Both the position numbers and the translations under genes were made by a program. Positions 44,059 through 51,713 of a stretch of DNA of 64,000 nucleotides are shown piece after piece. The notes beneath the pieces were generated by a model that was given only the letters and a program-made list of their open reading frames with translations, was not told where the DNA came from and did no database searches. Source of the stretch: Bacillota bacterium (GTDB lineage: Bacteria; Bacillota; Clostridia; Lachnospirales; Lachnospiraceae); assembly GCA_023441965.1 (NCBI GenBank), contig JAEZNB010000023.1, positions 1 to 64,000 of the forward strand, read 5' to 3'. Each line of letters opens with the position of its first letter. Within the stretch, counting starts at the first letter, position 1.

Positions 44059-44843
44059 ATGAAAAAGAAAAAGGAAGTTCTGCTTCTGCTGCCAAGTCTT
44101 GCAGGGTTTGGCATTTTCTATATTGTCCCCTTTTTTATTCCTTTTCCTATGCCTTTACTGAGAATGTGATTAATAAGAACTGGGTCGGAATAGATAACTT
44201 TTCGAAGCTACTTACTTCAGAATATTTTCGGCTGGCGATTAAAAACACCGTCTTCTTCACTGTAACTGCGGTACCTCTTACTATGGTACTCTCTTTGGTA
44301 ATCTCCTTTATCATAATACAGCTTTTGTACCGCTTCTTCTGGTTAAAAAGTGCCTTTTTTGTCCCTGTTTTACTCCCATCCGCAACGATTGTAATGGTCT
44401 GGCAGGCATATTTTTCCCATGTCAATCCCTTTACTTCTTTGCTGCTAATATTTCTATGGAAGTATATTGGCTTGAATATCATGCTGATTTTAACTGCCCT
44501 TACAGGGATTGATAAAAACATGCTGGAGGCGGCACAGATGGACGGTGCAGGGAAAATTCGAACTGCCTGGTCTGTAACTTTGCCTAATATATCTCCTGTC
44601 CTCTTTTTTGATTTAATTCTCTCTCTTGTAAACTCCCTGAAAATATACCGGGAATCGTATCTACTCTGGGGTTCCTATCCGGATCAGAGTGTTTATATGC
44701 TTCAGAATTACCTCAATAACCATTTTGCTAAATTAAATTATCAAAATATCTCAACCGCTGCAATTCTGTTTTTTATTGTACTTTATTTTATCGTTGCCAT
44801 TATTTTTATAATGGAGAAAAGGGCAAGTGAACAGATATGGTAG
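44059..44843 (+). pseudogene. Sugar ABC transporter permease (MalF-type) with single-base frameshift
   Basis: ATG 44059 (GAGGTG upstream) opens MKKKKEVLLLLPSLAGFGIF, the usual N-terminus of UgpA/MalF-type permeases, but the frame stops at TGA 44167-44169. The continuation (FSYAFTENVINKNWVGIDNF...) is one frame back and open from 44140s to 44843, including five further helices and the EAA loop EAAQMDGAGKIRTAWSVTLP. Adding one T in the T-rich stretch 44131-44145 restores about 261 aa. True mutation or sequencing error. The gene overlaps the next permease by 7 nt. Confidence 0.82.
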
Positions 44844-45625
44844 AGCGTAAGTATGTGAATTATTTTATTATTGTCATAATGATTGCTTGTGCGGCTGTGA
44901 TGTTACTTCCGATCATGATAACCCTGTTATGCTCCTTTGGCATTGATTTCAGAATCGGAGGTACCTTCCACATCAATGGATATATAGATTTTTTTGTATG
45001 GAAGCCGCTTTATCTGAAAGCCTTTCAGCGTTCTGTACTGATTGCCGGTTCCATTATGCTTGGAACCCTTCTGGTATCCGTACCAGCCGCTTATATTTTT
45101 GCCAAGGTTCGTTTTTATGGAAAAAACATGTTATTTTATGTCTACATCATCGTTATGATGATGCCATTTCAAGTGACACTTTTGCCGCAATTTATCATAT
45201 CACGACAGCTGGGAACCTATGATACCTTTTATGCCATGATTTTACCTGGAATATTTTCTCCCTTTTCTGTTTTTCTTTTAACGCAAATAACAAGGTCTAT
45301 TCCCCTCGAATTTCTGGAAGCAGCCCGTTTGGATACCTCAAGAGTATCTGTAATTCTCTTAAGAATCATTGTTCCCTTGATAAGACCGGGAATTGTCTGT
45401 GCCTCGGTGCTGGTGTTTACTGAACAGTGGAATATGGTTGCAGAGCCACTGGTATTATTGGAATCAGCAGAAAAATTTCCTCTCGCAGTTTTACTAAGTA
45501 GCTCTGACGCTCTAAACACTCTCGGCTTTGCAGCCATTGTAATATTCCTGCTGCTTCCCTTGCTCTTATATAGCTTCTTTGAAGACGAAATTATAGAAGG
45601 CTTGGGCTCTTACATAATAAAGTAG
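44837..45625 (+). CDS. Sugar ABC transporter permease (MalG-type)
   Basis: A 262-aa inner-membrane permease with six helices and the EAA loop FLEAARLDTSRVSVILLRII then VPLIRPG (about 155-185), which docks the ATPase. MalG/UgpE-type partner of the preceding permease, overlapping it by 7 nt. No ATP-binding subunit is encoded in the operon; such systems usually share an MsmX/MsmK-type ATPase encoded elsewhere. Probable substrate class carbohydrate, by family only. Confidence 0.88.
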   Translation: MVERKYVNYFIIVIMIACAAVMLLPIMITLLCSFGIDFRIGGTFHINGYIDFFVWKPLYLKAFQRSVLIAGSIMLGTLLVSVPAAYIFAKVRFYGKNMLFYVYIIVMMMPFQVTLLPQFIISRQLGTYDTFYAMILPGIFSPFSVFLLTQITRSIPLEFLEAARLDTSRVSVILLRIIVPLIRPGIVCASVLVFTEQWNMVAEPLVLLESAEKFPLAVLLSSSDALNTLGFAAIVIFLLLPLLLYSFFEDEIIEGLGSYIIK

Positions 45626-45627
45626 TA

Positions 45628-46719
45628 TTATTCCTCTTCCAGAGGTATGATGGGGGGAGGATCAGCTTCCTCCCTCTTTTCATTCAAGACCTTAACGATG
45701 GCCACGATGATGGTCAAACCGACCGGACCCAGGATAAAGCCTGCGATGGAGAATAGCTTAATCCCGATATACATGGAGATGATGGTAAATAGGGGCTTGA
45801 TCCCTATACAGTTTCCGATCAGTTTAGGCTCCAATATTTCCCGTATGACCTGGCAGACTAAAAAGGTAGTGATCAGTATGGCTGCCGCGTAGATATTACC
45901 GTCGAAGAGCATAAGGATGCTCCAGGGAATATAGATAAGTCCGCTTCCAAGTATCGGCAGGGCATCCATCAGAGCTATAATCACTCCTGCCAAAAGGGCA
46001 TACTCATTTCTTAAGATGGTAAGACCCAATACACTTAAAAAGGCTATGATGACCATAATGATCAGCTGGGACCTCAAATAGGCGACCCCTGCCTCGGCCA
46101 GTCTGTTGGTTACTCTATGCAGATCCTTATAAAAATTGCTGTCCCCGTACTTATGTCTGAACTCGGGAAGATCCTTGGCGATCAGTACAGCAGAGATGAT
46201 GACGATCAGGCAAATCCCTATAATCGCTATGACCCAAAGGGTAAGGGATATGGTTCGCTGGGTGATCCCCGGCATTATATTCGTTTTAAGCTTCTCTAAC
46301 ATTCGCTCCAGATTGTCATCCATGATGCCCCTTAAGGTCCCCTTGCTAAGACCGAAGGTTTTATCGCAGCAGGCACAAAGATGATCTAACTTATCAGCCA
46401 CAGCATTGGCATAGATGGGGATATTACGAATCAACTGAATTACCTGCTTTAATAAGGTATGGAACAGATAATAAAGGCCTGTTCCCAGGATCGTCAGGAG
46501 AACAGCTATGGACAGAACGCTGCCGATGATCCTGGGCAGCTTTAGCTTCTTGTATAAGAATTCCGTGGAAGGCCTGATGATCCAGGCAAAAAAATAGGCA
46601 AATAAAAAGGGCAGAATCAAAGGCAATATAAAGCGGAAGCTCAGATATACCCCAAGTGTGGTGACTGCTATGATAACGATATTTCTTATTCTGGGCTTGT
46701 TCTCTACCCACGACCTCAT
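45628..46719 (-). CDS. AI-2E/YtvI-family permease
   Basis: A 363-aa integral membrane protein with seven to eight helices. Family features: N-terminal FRFILPLILPFLFAYFFAWIIRP, a cytoplasmic helical section (about 110-150), and C-terminal ALMDALPILGSGLIYIPWSI (about 239-258) with PKLIGNCIGIKPLFTIISMY. Clostridial members are often annotated as sporulation protein YtvI. Transport substrate not established. ATG 46719 with GGGAGG 7 nt upstream is preferred to TTG 46722. Converges on the sugar ABC operon with 2 nt between stops. Confidence 0.87.
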   Translation of the reverse strand: MRSWVENKPRIRNIVIIAVTTLGVYLSFRFILPLILPFLFAYFFAWIIRPSTEFLYKKLKLPRIIGSVLSIAVLLTILGTGLYYLFHTLLKQVIQLIRNIPIYANAVADKLDHLCACCDKTFGLSKGTLRGIMDDNLERMLEKLKTNIMPGITQRTISLTLWVIAIIGICLIVIISAVLIAKDLPEFRHKYGDSNFYKDLHRVTNRLAEAGVAYLRSQLIIMVIIAFLSVLGLTILRNEYALLAGVIIALMDALPILGSGLIYIPWSILMLFDGNIYAAAILITTFLVCQVIREILEPKLIGNCIGIKPLFTIISMYIGIKLFSIAGFILGPVGLTIIVAIVKVLNEKREEADPPPIIPLEEE

Positions 46720-46765
46720 CAAACCACCTCCCTGGACATAAGTTTATAAACCCGCTGATTGGAAT

Positions 46766-46796
46766 CAAAAAGAGAATTCATCGTAATGAATCCTCT
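46766..46796 (-). terminator. Terminator after the cytidylate-kinase-like gene
   Basis: Minus-strand GAGGATTCAT / ATGAATTCTC hairpin with a four-base loop, followed by TTTTTGA, about 160 nt after the kinase stop. Confidence 0.75.
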
Positions 46797-46958
46797 TATG
46801 GTTATTGTCTGTTATATTAACTTTTATATCCTCGGTGATAATTTGAAATAAAATAGGCAATATTAGCTTATTAAGGCTTTTTCCTTACTAATCTGGATAA
46901 AGCTCACAGTCGCCTGCTCTCCGTCTCTTTTAGTAGCAGGAGCCAGCTGTCTGATGGG

Positions 46959-47756
46959 CTAATCGGTGATGACTTCCACCGGTATGAAGCTAAGCTCTGC
47001 AAAGGTCGCTGCCTTGATATCATCAAAGGCTTCCAAGGCCTCAAAATCATCCTCCAGCTTCCTCACTCTGATTACCTTGTCAAGAACATTCGGCAGCTTT
47101 CGATAGGTCTCAATCAGATTATGAAGTCTGTTCTTCTCATCCTCTGAATAATCTCCGTCCACGGCAATCCGCTTGGGCGAGATCAGCTGTCTGCTATTCT
47201 TTATCTGACCTTGTTCGTAGGCTCTGGCTTCTGCCAGGATTACCTCCGCTATCTTATCCGGCAGGCAATAGGTACTGTCTATAATCAGATCATAGTTAGA
47301 AAAATCCATGTAGTTCAAATCATATATTTCCTTATAACGGACCTTCTCGGTTGCGGCACGCTCAGCCAGCATTCTTTTCGCTTCCTCAAAGGAGGAGTAC
47401 TTCTCCTCTTCTCCCCTGGTATCGTTCATCACCCGCATGGCAGCCACATCCAGACTTACGGATACAAAGACCTTGAAGGAGCGCTCAACAAAATGCCAGG
47501 CCAGTCTGGAATCGAAGATGATATCCTTCTCCCTATTGTCTCTGGAGATCCGTGAGGTCTCATCATCGATCATATTATCGTATTTCCTATCGCTTCTCAT
47601 CAGCTGGTTCAGCTCCAGCGTGGTCATATTCATCTGCCTGGCAAGTTCTCTCTGTACCTTCCCTGTGGAATAGATCTCGAAGCCGTATTTTTCACTTAAG
47701 AGCTTAGCTACGGTTGATTTTCCGCTGCCCAGATTGCCCGTTATCGTAATATGCAT
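46959..47756 (-). CDS. Cytidylate-kinase-like family protein
   Basis: A 265-aa P-loop protein. Walker A ITGNLGSGKSTVAK (about 5-18), then EIYSTGKVQREL (nucleoside-monophosphate region), DSRLAWHFV and ERAATEKVRYKEIYDLNY match cytidylate-kinase-like proteins of Clostridia. A C-terminal extension (about 195-265), with KNRLHNLIETYRKLPNVLDK, is not part of the kinase fold. True cmk activity is unproven; the second kinase-like family often coexists with a canonical Cmk. Confidence 0.82.
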   Translation of the reverse strand: MHITITGNLGSGKSTVAKLLSEKYGFEIYSTGKVQRELARQMNMTTLELNQLMRSDRKYDNMIDDETSRISRDNREKDIIFDSRLAWHFVERSFKVFVSVSLDVAAMRVMNDTRGEEEKYSSFEEAKRMLAERAATEKVRYKEIYDLNYMDFSNYDLIIDSTYCLPDKIAEVILAEARAYEQGQIKNSRQLISPKRIAVDGDYSEDEKNRLHNLIETYRKLPNVLDKVIRVRKLEDDFEALEAFDDIKAATFAELSFIPVEVITD

Positions 47757-47877
47757 CCTTCTACCTTCCTTTGTCCGATCCTTAACTTCTGCGCCTTATC
47801 GCAATCTCTATGTAATAATGTATTATAGCCGAAAGAAGCAGAAAATACAAGCTTCTTCCGGCTGTAGCAGCAGAAAG

Positions 47878-48462
47878 CTAATCCGTTTTCGTAAGTTCCT
47901 GAATCTCCGCTCCCAATAGTCTGGCATCCTCCTTGTCATGGGTGATCAGGATCAGCGTCTTACCATGGGTCTGTTCTTTCAGATAGGAGATGACCTTAAG
48001 CCTTAAGGCCTCATCCAAGCCTTTGAAGGGTTCATCCAGGAGGATAACCTTGCCATCTGCAAGCAGGGCCCGTACCAGGGCTACTCTGCGTCTCATACCA
48101 CCGCTATAGCTTCTGACCGGCTTCTTTTGCTCTTCATCCAACCCTACCATCTTCAGATGGTCCCGGACTACTGCTTCCGTAACCTGTTTCCCACAGACCA
48201 GGAGAATGTTCTTTACGGCATCCCAGTGTTCAATCAGTCGGTCCTCCTGGAATACTGCAGTGATTTTTTCTCCCGCAAGGCCTTGAACCTCCCCCTTGTC
48301 CGGCTTTACTAAGCCCATCAGGATATTGGCCAGAGTTGTCTTGCCGCTTCCGGAGGCCCCCATGATACAGTTTATACTGCCTTCCCTTATGGTCAGGTCA
48401 AGCTCCTTCAGAACCGTTACTCCATTATATGCTTTGCTTATATTCCTTACCCGGATGTCCAT
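47878..48462 (-). CDS. ABC transporter ATP-binding protein (SsuB/TauB/ThiZ-like)
   Basis: A 194-aa ATPase: Walker A GASGSGKTT (about 34-42), Q-loop AVFQEDRL, signature YSGGMRRR (about 120), Walker B VILLDEPFKGLD and switch His ITHDKED. Shorter than usual (about 240-250 aa) because of a trimmed C-terminus. ATG after AAAGGAGGAG. It is the last gene of an operon with a permease (18 nt upstream), an NMT1-type binding lipoprotein and a TM1266-type protein, and energises import. Confidence 0.9.
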   Translation of the reverse strand: MDIRVRNISKAYNGVTVLKELDLTIREGSINCIMGASGSGKTTLANILMGLVKPDKGEVQGLAGEKITAVFQEDRLIEHWDAVKNILLVCGKQVTEAVVRDHLKMVGLDEEQKKPVRSYSGGMRRRVALVRALLADGKVILLDEPFKGLDEALRLKVISYLKEQTHGKTLILITHDKEDARLLGAEIQELTKTD

Positions 48463-48480
48463 GGCTCCTCCTTTCCTTCC

Positions 48481-49284
48481 CTAATTAGCCTCCGGACCCT
48501 TGTTCTCATGCTCGTCCTCTTTGCTGTCCTTATGCTGCAAGGACCGTATGATCAGCAGTACTGTCTTCTCGAAAATAACGCTGATCAGGATTATCACCAC
48601 GGTCCAGGCCAGCATTTCCTTGGTCATCAGGTTAAGCTTGGCTTCATAAAGCCTTCGGCCGATGGACCTGGCAGGTATTCCGATCACCTCTGCCGCAATG
48701 CCTGATTTAAAGGCAAAGCCCAGGCCAATGGATACTGCTGCAATAAAATACGGCAGCACCGCCGGAAGATAAATGGCAATCAGCCTTTTCCGGAAGCTTA
48801 AGTGAAACACCTTGGCCATCTGAAGGAGCTTGTTATCCGCTGCCTTCAGACCCTGAAGGATGTTTAGGTATACAATCGGCAGTACCATCAGGAAGGAGAT
48901 ATAGGTGGATAAATCAGCAGAGTTAAACCAAAACAGGAAGAGAATGATAAAGGAAGCAACCGGCGTTGCGTTCACAACCTTGATCAGGGGGGAGAGCAAT
49001 TCCCGGATAAGTCCGATCCAGTGGGAGAGGACCGCAAGGAGGGTCCCAATGACGATCGCCAGGAAAAATCCCAGAAAGATATGTAGGGAGGAGAAGGCAA
49101 TCGTCTCCCAGAAAGCCAGGGTCCTTCCCTGGCTTCCGATGGTCTGAAGTACCTGGAGCGGGGAGGCCAGCAGAATCTCATTGTCTATTTTCCTGCTGCC
49201 TATTTCCCATAGGAGTATCCAGAAGCTTATGGCAAGCAGCTGATAAATTAGCTTTTTGATTTTACTTCTCTTACTCTTCGCCAT
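48481..49284 (-). CDS. ABC transporter permease (SsuC/TauC/ThiX-like)
   Basis: A 267-aa inner-membrane permease with six helices; EAA-type loop AAVSIGLGFAFKSGIAAEVIG follows the helix near residue 180. Family members import sulfonates, nitrate, taurine or pyrimidine thiamine precursors; sequence alone does not settle which. ATG is preceded by GGAGGAGCT. Located between the binding protein (about 60 nt upstream) and the ATPase. Confidence 0.9.
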   Translation of the reverse strand: MAKSKRSKIKKLIYQLLAISFWILLWEIGSRKIDNEILLASPLQVLQTIGSQGRTLAFWETIAFSSLHIFLGFFLAIVIGTLLAVLSHWIGLIRELLSPLIKVVNATPVASFIILFLFWFNSADLSTYISFLMVLPIVYLNILQGLKAADNKLLQMAKVFHLSFRKRLIAIYLPAVLPYFIAAVSIGLGFAFKSGIAAEVIGIPARSIGRRLYEAKLNLMTKEMLAWTVVIILISVIFEKTVLLIIRSLQHKDSKEDEHENKGPEAN

Positions 49285-49343
49285 AGCTCCTCCTACTCCT
49301 TTCCATGAACCTTTCTTTTATATGTCAGATACTATATATTTAC

Positions 49344-50462
49344 CTATTTCCCAAGATAATAGAAAGCATCATCAGGAAGCTTGCCTCCGACTGCCTGAGG
49401 ATTCTGATCAAAAAGAGTCTTCAGATAGCCACCGGCCTTTGTCTTCATCTCCTCCCCTGTAATCAGGGTGATATTGCAATAGGGGATCGCTTTCTTCATC
49501 GGAGCAGCCTTAAAAATATCATGCTTTTCCAGCAGGGCGGAAGCCTCTTCTATATTGGTATTCGCATATGCGGCACTGGCCCTGTAATCCTCCAGAAAGG
49601 CTTCAAAGGCATCTGCATTTCCCTCTGCGAATTCCTTTCTCACCACTACGACACCGGTGACAACAGAGCTTACCCCCTGACTTACCTTATCCCATTCCTT
49701 GGCCACATCCAGGGCGATTCTAAGCTTGTCATTGCTCATCATAACCGTTGTGACGTAGGGCTGGGGCAGCATGGCAATCGCATCCTTTGCTTCGCTTAAG
49801 ATGGCTGCTACTTCCGTAGCTTCTGCCTTATATTCAATGGTTAGATCCTTCTCAGGGTCTATGCCATAGGAAGTCAGAAGATAATTCAATGTATACTGAG
49901 GGGTAGTACCCAAGCCGGTGGAGTAGATGGTCTTGCCCTTTAGGTCCTCCACTGTCTGAATGGATTCTCCGGTTTCTACGATATACAGAACGCCAAGGGT
50001 ATTAATACCTGCCAGCTGAATCTTACCCTCTGTCTTATTATACAGAACGGAAGCCAGGTTACAGGGAACCGCTGCGATATCAAACTCGCCCTTGATTAAT
50101 CCGGCTGTAATCTCATCCGCTGTCCCTGCAACGGTAAATTGATAGTTATTGGCCGTCTCACCCAGTCCTGCATCCTCCATCATTTTTACCATGCCGATCG
50201 CGGTTGCGCCCTTCAGGGCAGCAATCTTCATATCGATCTTCTCAACCGGTGCCGTGGTTTCTGCCGCTGCTTCTTCCTTTGCTTCCTCGGTCTTTCCCTC
50301 ATCGGTCTTATCTGAAACAGGGGCGGAAGCCTCTCCTTCTTCCTTGACAGCAGCTTCCTTTGTCGGTTCCGGAGCCTTTACCTCCTGCATATCCTTCTTC
50401 GCGCAGCCTGCCAGCAGGAGCATAAAAGCCAGCAGGAACAGTGATACCTTCATTCTCTTCAT
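49344..50462 (-). CDS. NMT1/THI5-type ABC solute-binding lipoprotein
   Basis: A 372-aa lipoprotein (lipobox LAGC, Cys20), followed by an acidic linker (about 25-75, KEEGEASAPVSDKTDEG) and the binding domain. Domain features: IAALKGATAIGMVKMMEDAG, FTVAGTADEITAGLIKGEFD, AAVPCNLASVLYNK, and YSTGLGTTPQYTLNYLL, characteristic of the NMT1/SsuA-type ligand cleft. It delivers ligand to the permease 60 nt downstream. Ligand unknown; a thiamine-precursor, sulfonate or similar small anion is possible. Confidence 0.9.
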   Translation of the reverse strand: MKRMKVSLFLLAFMLLLAGCAKKDMQEVKAPEPTKEAAVKEEGEASAPVSDKTDEGKTEEAKEEAAAETTAPVEKIDMKIAALKGATAIGMVKMMEDAGLGETANNYQFTVAGTADEITAGLIKGEFDIAAVPCNLASVLYNKTEGKIQLAGINTLGVLYIVETGESIQTVEDLKGKTIYSTGLGTTPQYTLNYLLTSYGIDPEKDLTIEYKAEATEVAAILSEAKDAIAMLPQPYVTTVMMSNDKLRIALDVAKEWDKVSQGVSSVVTGVVVVRKEFAEGNADAFEAFLEDYRASAAYANTNIEEASALLEKHDIFKAAPMKKAIPYCNITLITGEEMKTKAGGYLKTLFDQNPQAVGGKLPDDAFYYLGK

Positions 50463-50500
50463 TTTTCATTCCTCCATCCATCGTGGTCAAATTGAATCCC

Positions 50501-50746
50501 TTAATTCTTAGAATACAGCGTCTTCACTCTGATTCCCTTCAGCATACCGAGTTTTCCGGCTAAGGAACTGATGATATCCGCCTCAGCGTCAATCACAATA
50601 CTGATGATGTTAAGTCCCTTCTCCCGCAGGGGCAGACCCATTCTTCCGATGATATGCTTTGCATATTCGTGAAGAATTCCATTCAGCCTCTCCACCGCCT
50701 CCGTATTCTCAACTATAATTCCGATCAGTGCAATCCTTGTCTCCAT
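50501..50746 (-). CDS. TM1266-type iron-only hydrogenase system regulator (ACT-like)
   Basis: An 81-aa protein: METRIALIGIIVENTEAVERL, EYAKHIIGRMGLPLREKGLN and SIVIDAEADIISSLAGKLG. This matches the TM1266/iron-only hydrogenase system putative regulator family, a small ACT-like fold whose members usually sit beside [FeFe]-hydrogenase maturation genes. Here it heads an NMT1-type ABC operon, an unusual setting. ATG 50746 with GAGAGGTG just upstream is preferred to GTG 50752. The function of the family is not experimentally clear. Confidence 0.82.
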   Translation of the reverse strand: METRIALIGIIVENTEAVERLNGILHEYAKHIIGRMGLPLREKGLNIISIVIDAEADIISSLAGKLGMLKGIRVKTLYSKN

Positions 50747-50748
50747 AT

Positions 50749-50841
50749 TCACCTCTCACTTTTGTGAATTCGCAGCTTTGAAAGCCTTGCCATCAAAATA
50801 AAAAACCCCATGCCAAATAGCATAGGGATAATATCGTTCAT
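50749..50841 (-). CDS. Possible 30-aa membrane peptide
   Basis: A short frame begins at ATG 50841 (GGAGG 9 nt upstream) and ends at TGA 50749, two nt before the TM1266-type start. It encodes MNDIIPMLFGMGFFILMARL and a basic tail, a plausible single-helix peptide coupled to the next gene. However, its hydrophobic codons coincide with the terminator hairpin and U tract, so it may be an accident of the leader RNA. Confidence 0.25.
   Translation of the reverse strand: MNDIIPMLFGMGFFILMARLSKLRIHKSER
50796..50827 (-). terminator. Terminator within the leader of the TM1266/NMT1 operon
   Basis: Minus-strand CCCTATGC / GCATGGGG with a six-base loop, followed by TTTTTTATTTT, located 50 nt before the TM1266-type start. 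Its 5' arm can instead pair with GGCATAGG at 50906-50913. Confidence 0.82.
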
Positions 50842-50949
50842 GACATGCTGCCTCCTTCACCCTCGGGACGGACCCTCCTGCTTTAGGATTCAGATTTCTC
50901 ATATTCCTATGCCTTTCTGTCAGGCGAACCTTTCAAATTGGCTAAATTT
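50796..50949 (-). promoter_or_regulatory. Riboswitch-like leader of the TM1266/NMT1-type ABC operon
   Basis: A transcript of about 150 nt precedes the operon. It contains GCCT/AGGC and TAGGA/TCCTA hairpins in the first 50 nt, a GGGTCCGTCCC hairpin, then the terminator. GGCATAGG in the aptamer-like part is complementary to the terminator 5' arm, so the RNA can form alternative states. I recognise no TPP, guanidine, B12 or other standard consensus. Confidence 0.6.
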
Positions 50950-50978
50950 AGCGTAACACTCTGTTAAATAATTGTCAA
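50950..50978 (-). promoter_or_regulatory. Promoter of the TM1266/NMT1 operon
   Basis: Minus-strand TTGACA (50973-50978), 17-bp spacer, TACGCT (50950-50955). Confidence 0.72.
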
Positions 50979-51023
50979 GCACAAGTTTTCATATCCGGAA
51001 ATTTCTCTGAAGGCTGCCGGCCC

Positions 51024-51713
51024 TTACACCTTAAAACGGTAGCCGACTCCCCAGATGGTCTCTATATACTGCGGTTTTGCCGTATTGATTTCGATCTTTT
51101 CCCGGATCTTCTTGATATGAACGGTTACGGTAGCGATATCTCCGATGGATTCCATATCCCAGATTTCACGGAAAAGCTCCTCCTTGGTAAAGACCCTGTT
51201 CGGATTTTCTGCCAAAAAGGTCAGGAGATCAAACTCCTTCGTGGTAAAGCTTCTCTCCTCCCCCTCCAGAAACACCCGCCTGGCAGTCTTATCAATCTTA
51301 AGTCCCCGTATCTCAATAATATCATTATCCCTGATACCGGAGCCGACCAAGCGGTCATAACGATTTAAGTGGGCCTTCACCCTGGCCACCAGCTCACTGG
51401 GACTGAAGGGCTTGGTGATGTAGTCATCCGCCCCCATGCCCAAGCCACGGATTTTATCGATATCATCCTTCTTTGCAGACACCATGATGATCGGTATATT
51501 CTTCTCCTGACGGAGTCTCCTGCAGATTTCAAAGCCGTCCATATTTGGCAGCATAAGATCCAGAATAATCAGGTTAAAGTCTTCCGATAAGGCTCTTCTT
51601 AAGCCGATATTGCCGTTAGTTTCCGCTTCCACCTCAAAGCCGCTTAACTCCAGATAATCCTTCTCCAGCTCAGCAATGGTAATCTCATCCTCAATAATCA
51701 GAATTTTACTCAT
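51024..51713 (-). CDS. OmpR/PhoB-family response regulator
   Basis: A 229-aa regulator. Receiver domain (1-120) has the acidic pocket IIEDE, phospho-acceptor Asp52 in LIILDLMLPNMDG, and VSAKKDD with the conserved Lys. A winged-helix DNA-binding domain follows (about 132-227), with FTTKEFDLLTFLAENPNRVFT and the recognition-region TVTVHIKKIREKIE. The frame opens at 51740, but ATG 51713 has AGGAGGAAGG upstream. It overlaps the end of the histidine-kinase gene by 8 nt. Confidence 0.94.
   Translation of the reverse strand: MSKILIIEDEITIAELEKDYLELSGFEVEAETNGNIGLRRALSEDFNLIILDLMLPNMDGFEICRRLRQEKNIPIIMVSAKKDDIDKIRGLGMGADDYITKPFSPSELVARVKAHLNRYDRLVGSGIRDNDIIEIRGLKIDKTARRVFLEGEERSFTTKEFDLLTFLAENPNRVFTKEELFREIWDMESIGDIATVTVHIKKIREKIEINTAKPQYIETIWGVGYRFKV

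Noticed and set aside
50842..50949. TPP riboswitch ahead of the NMT1-type ABC operon
   Set aside because: The CUGAGA and CCUGAUCUGGAUAAUGCCAGCG elements are absent.
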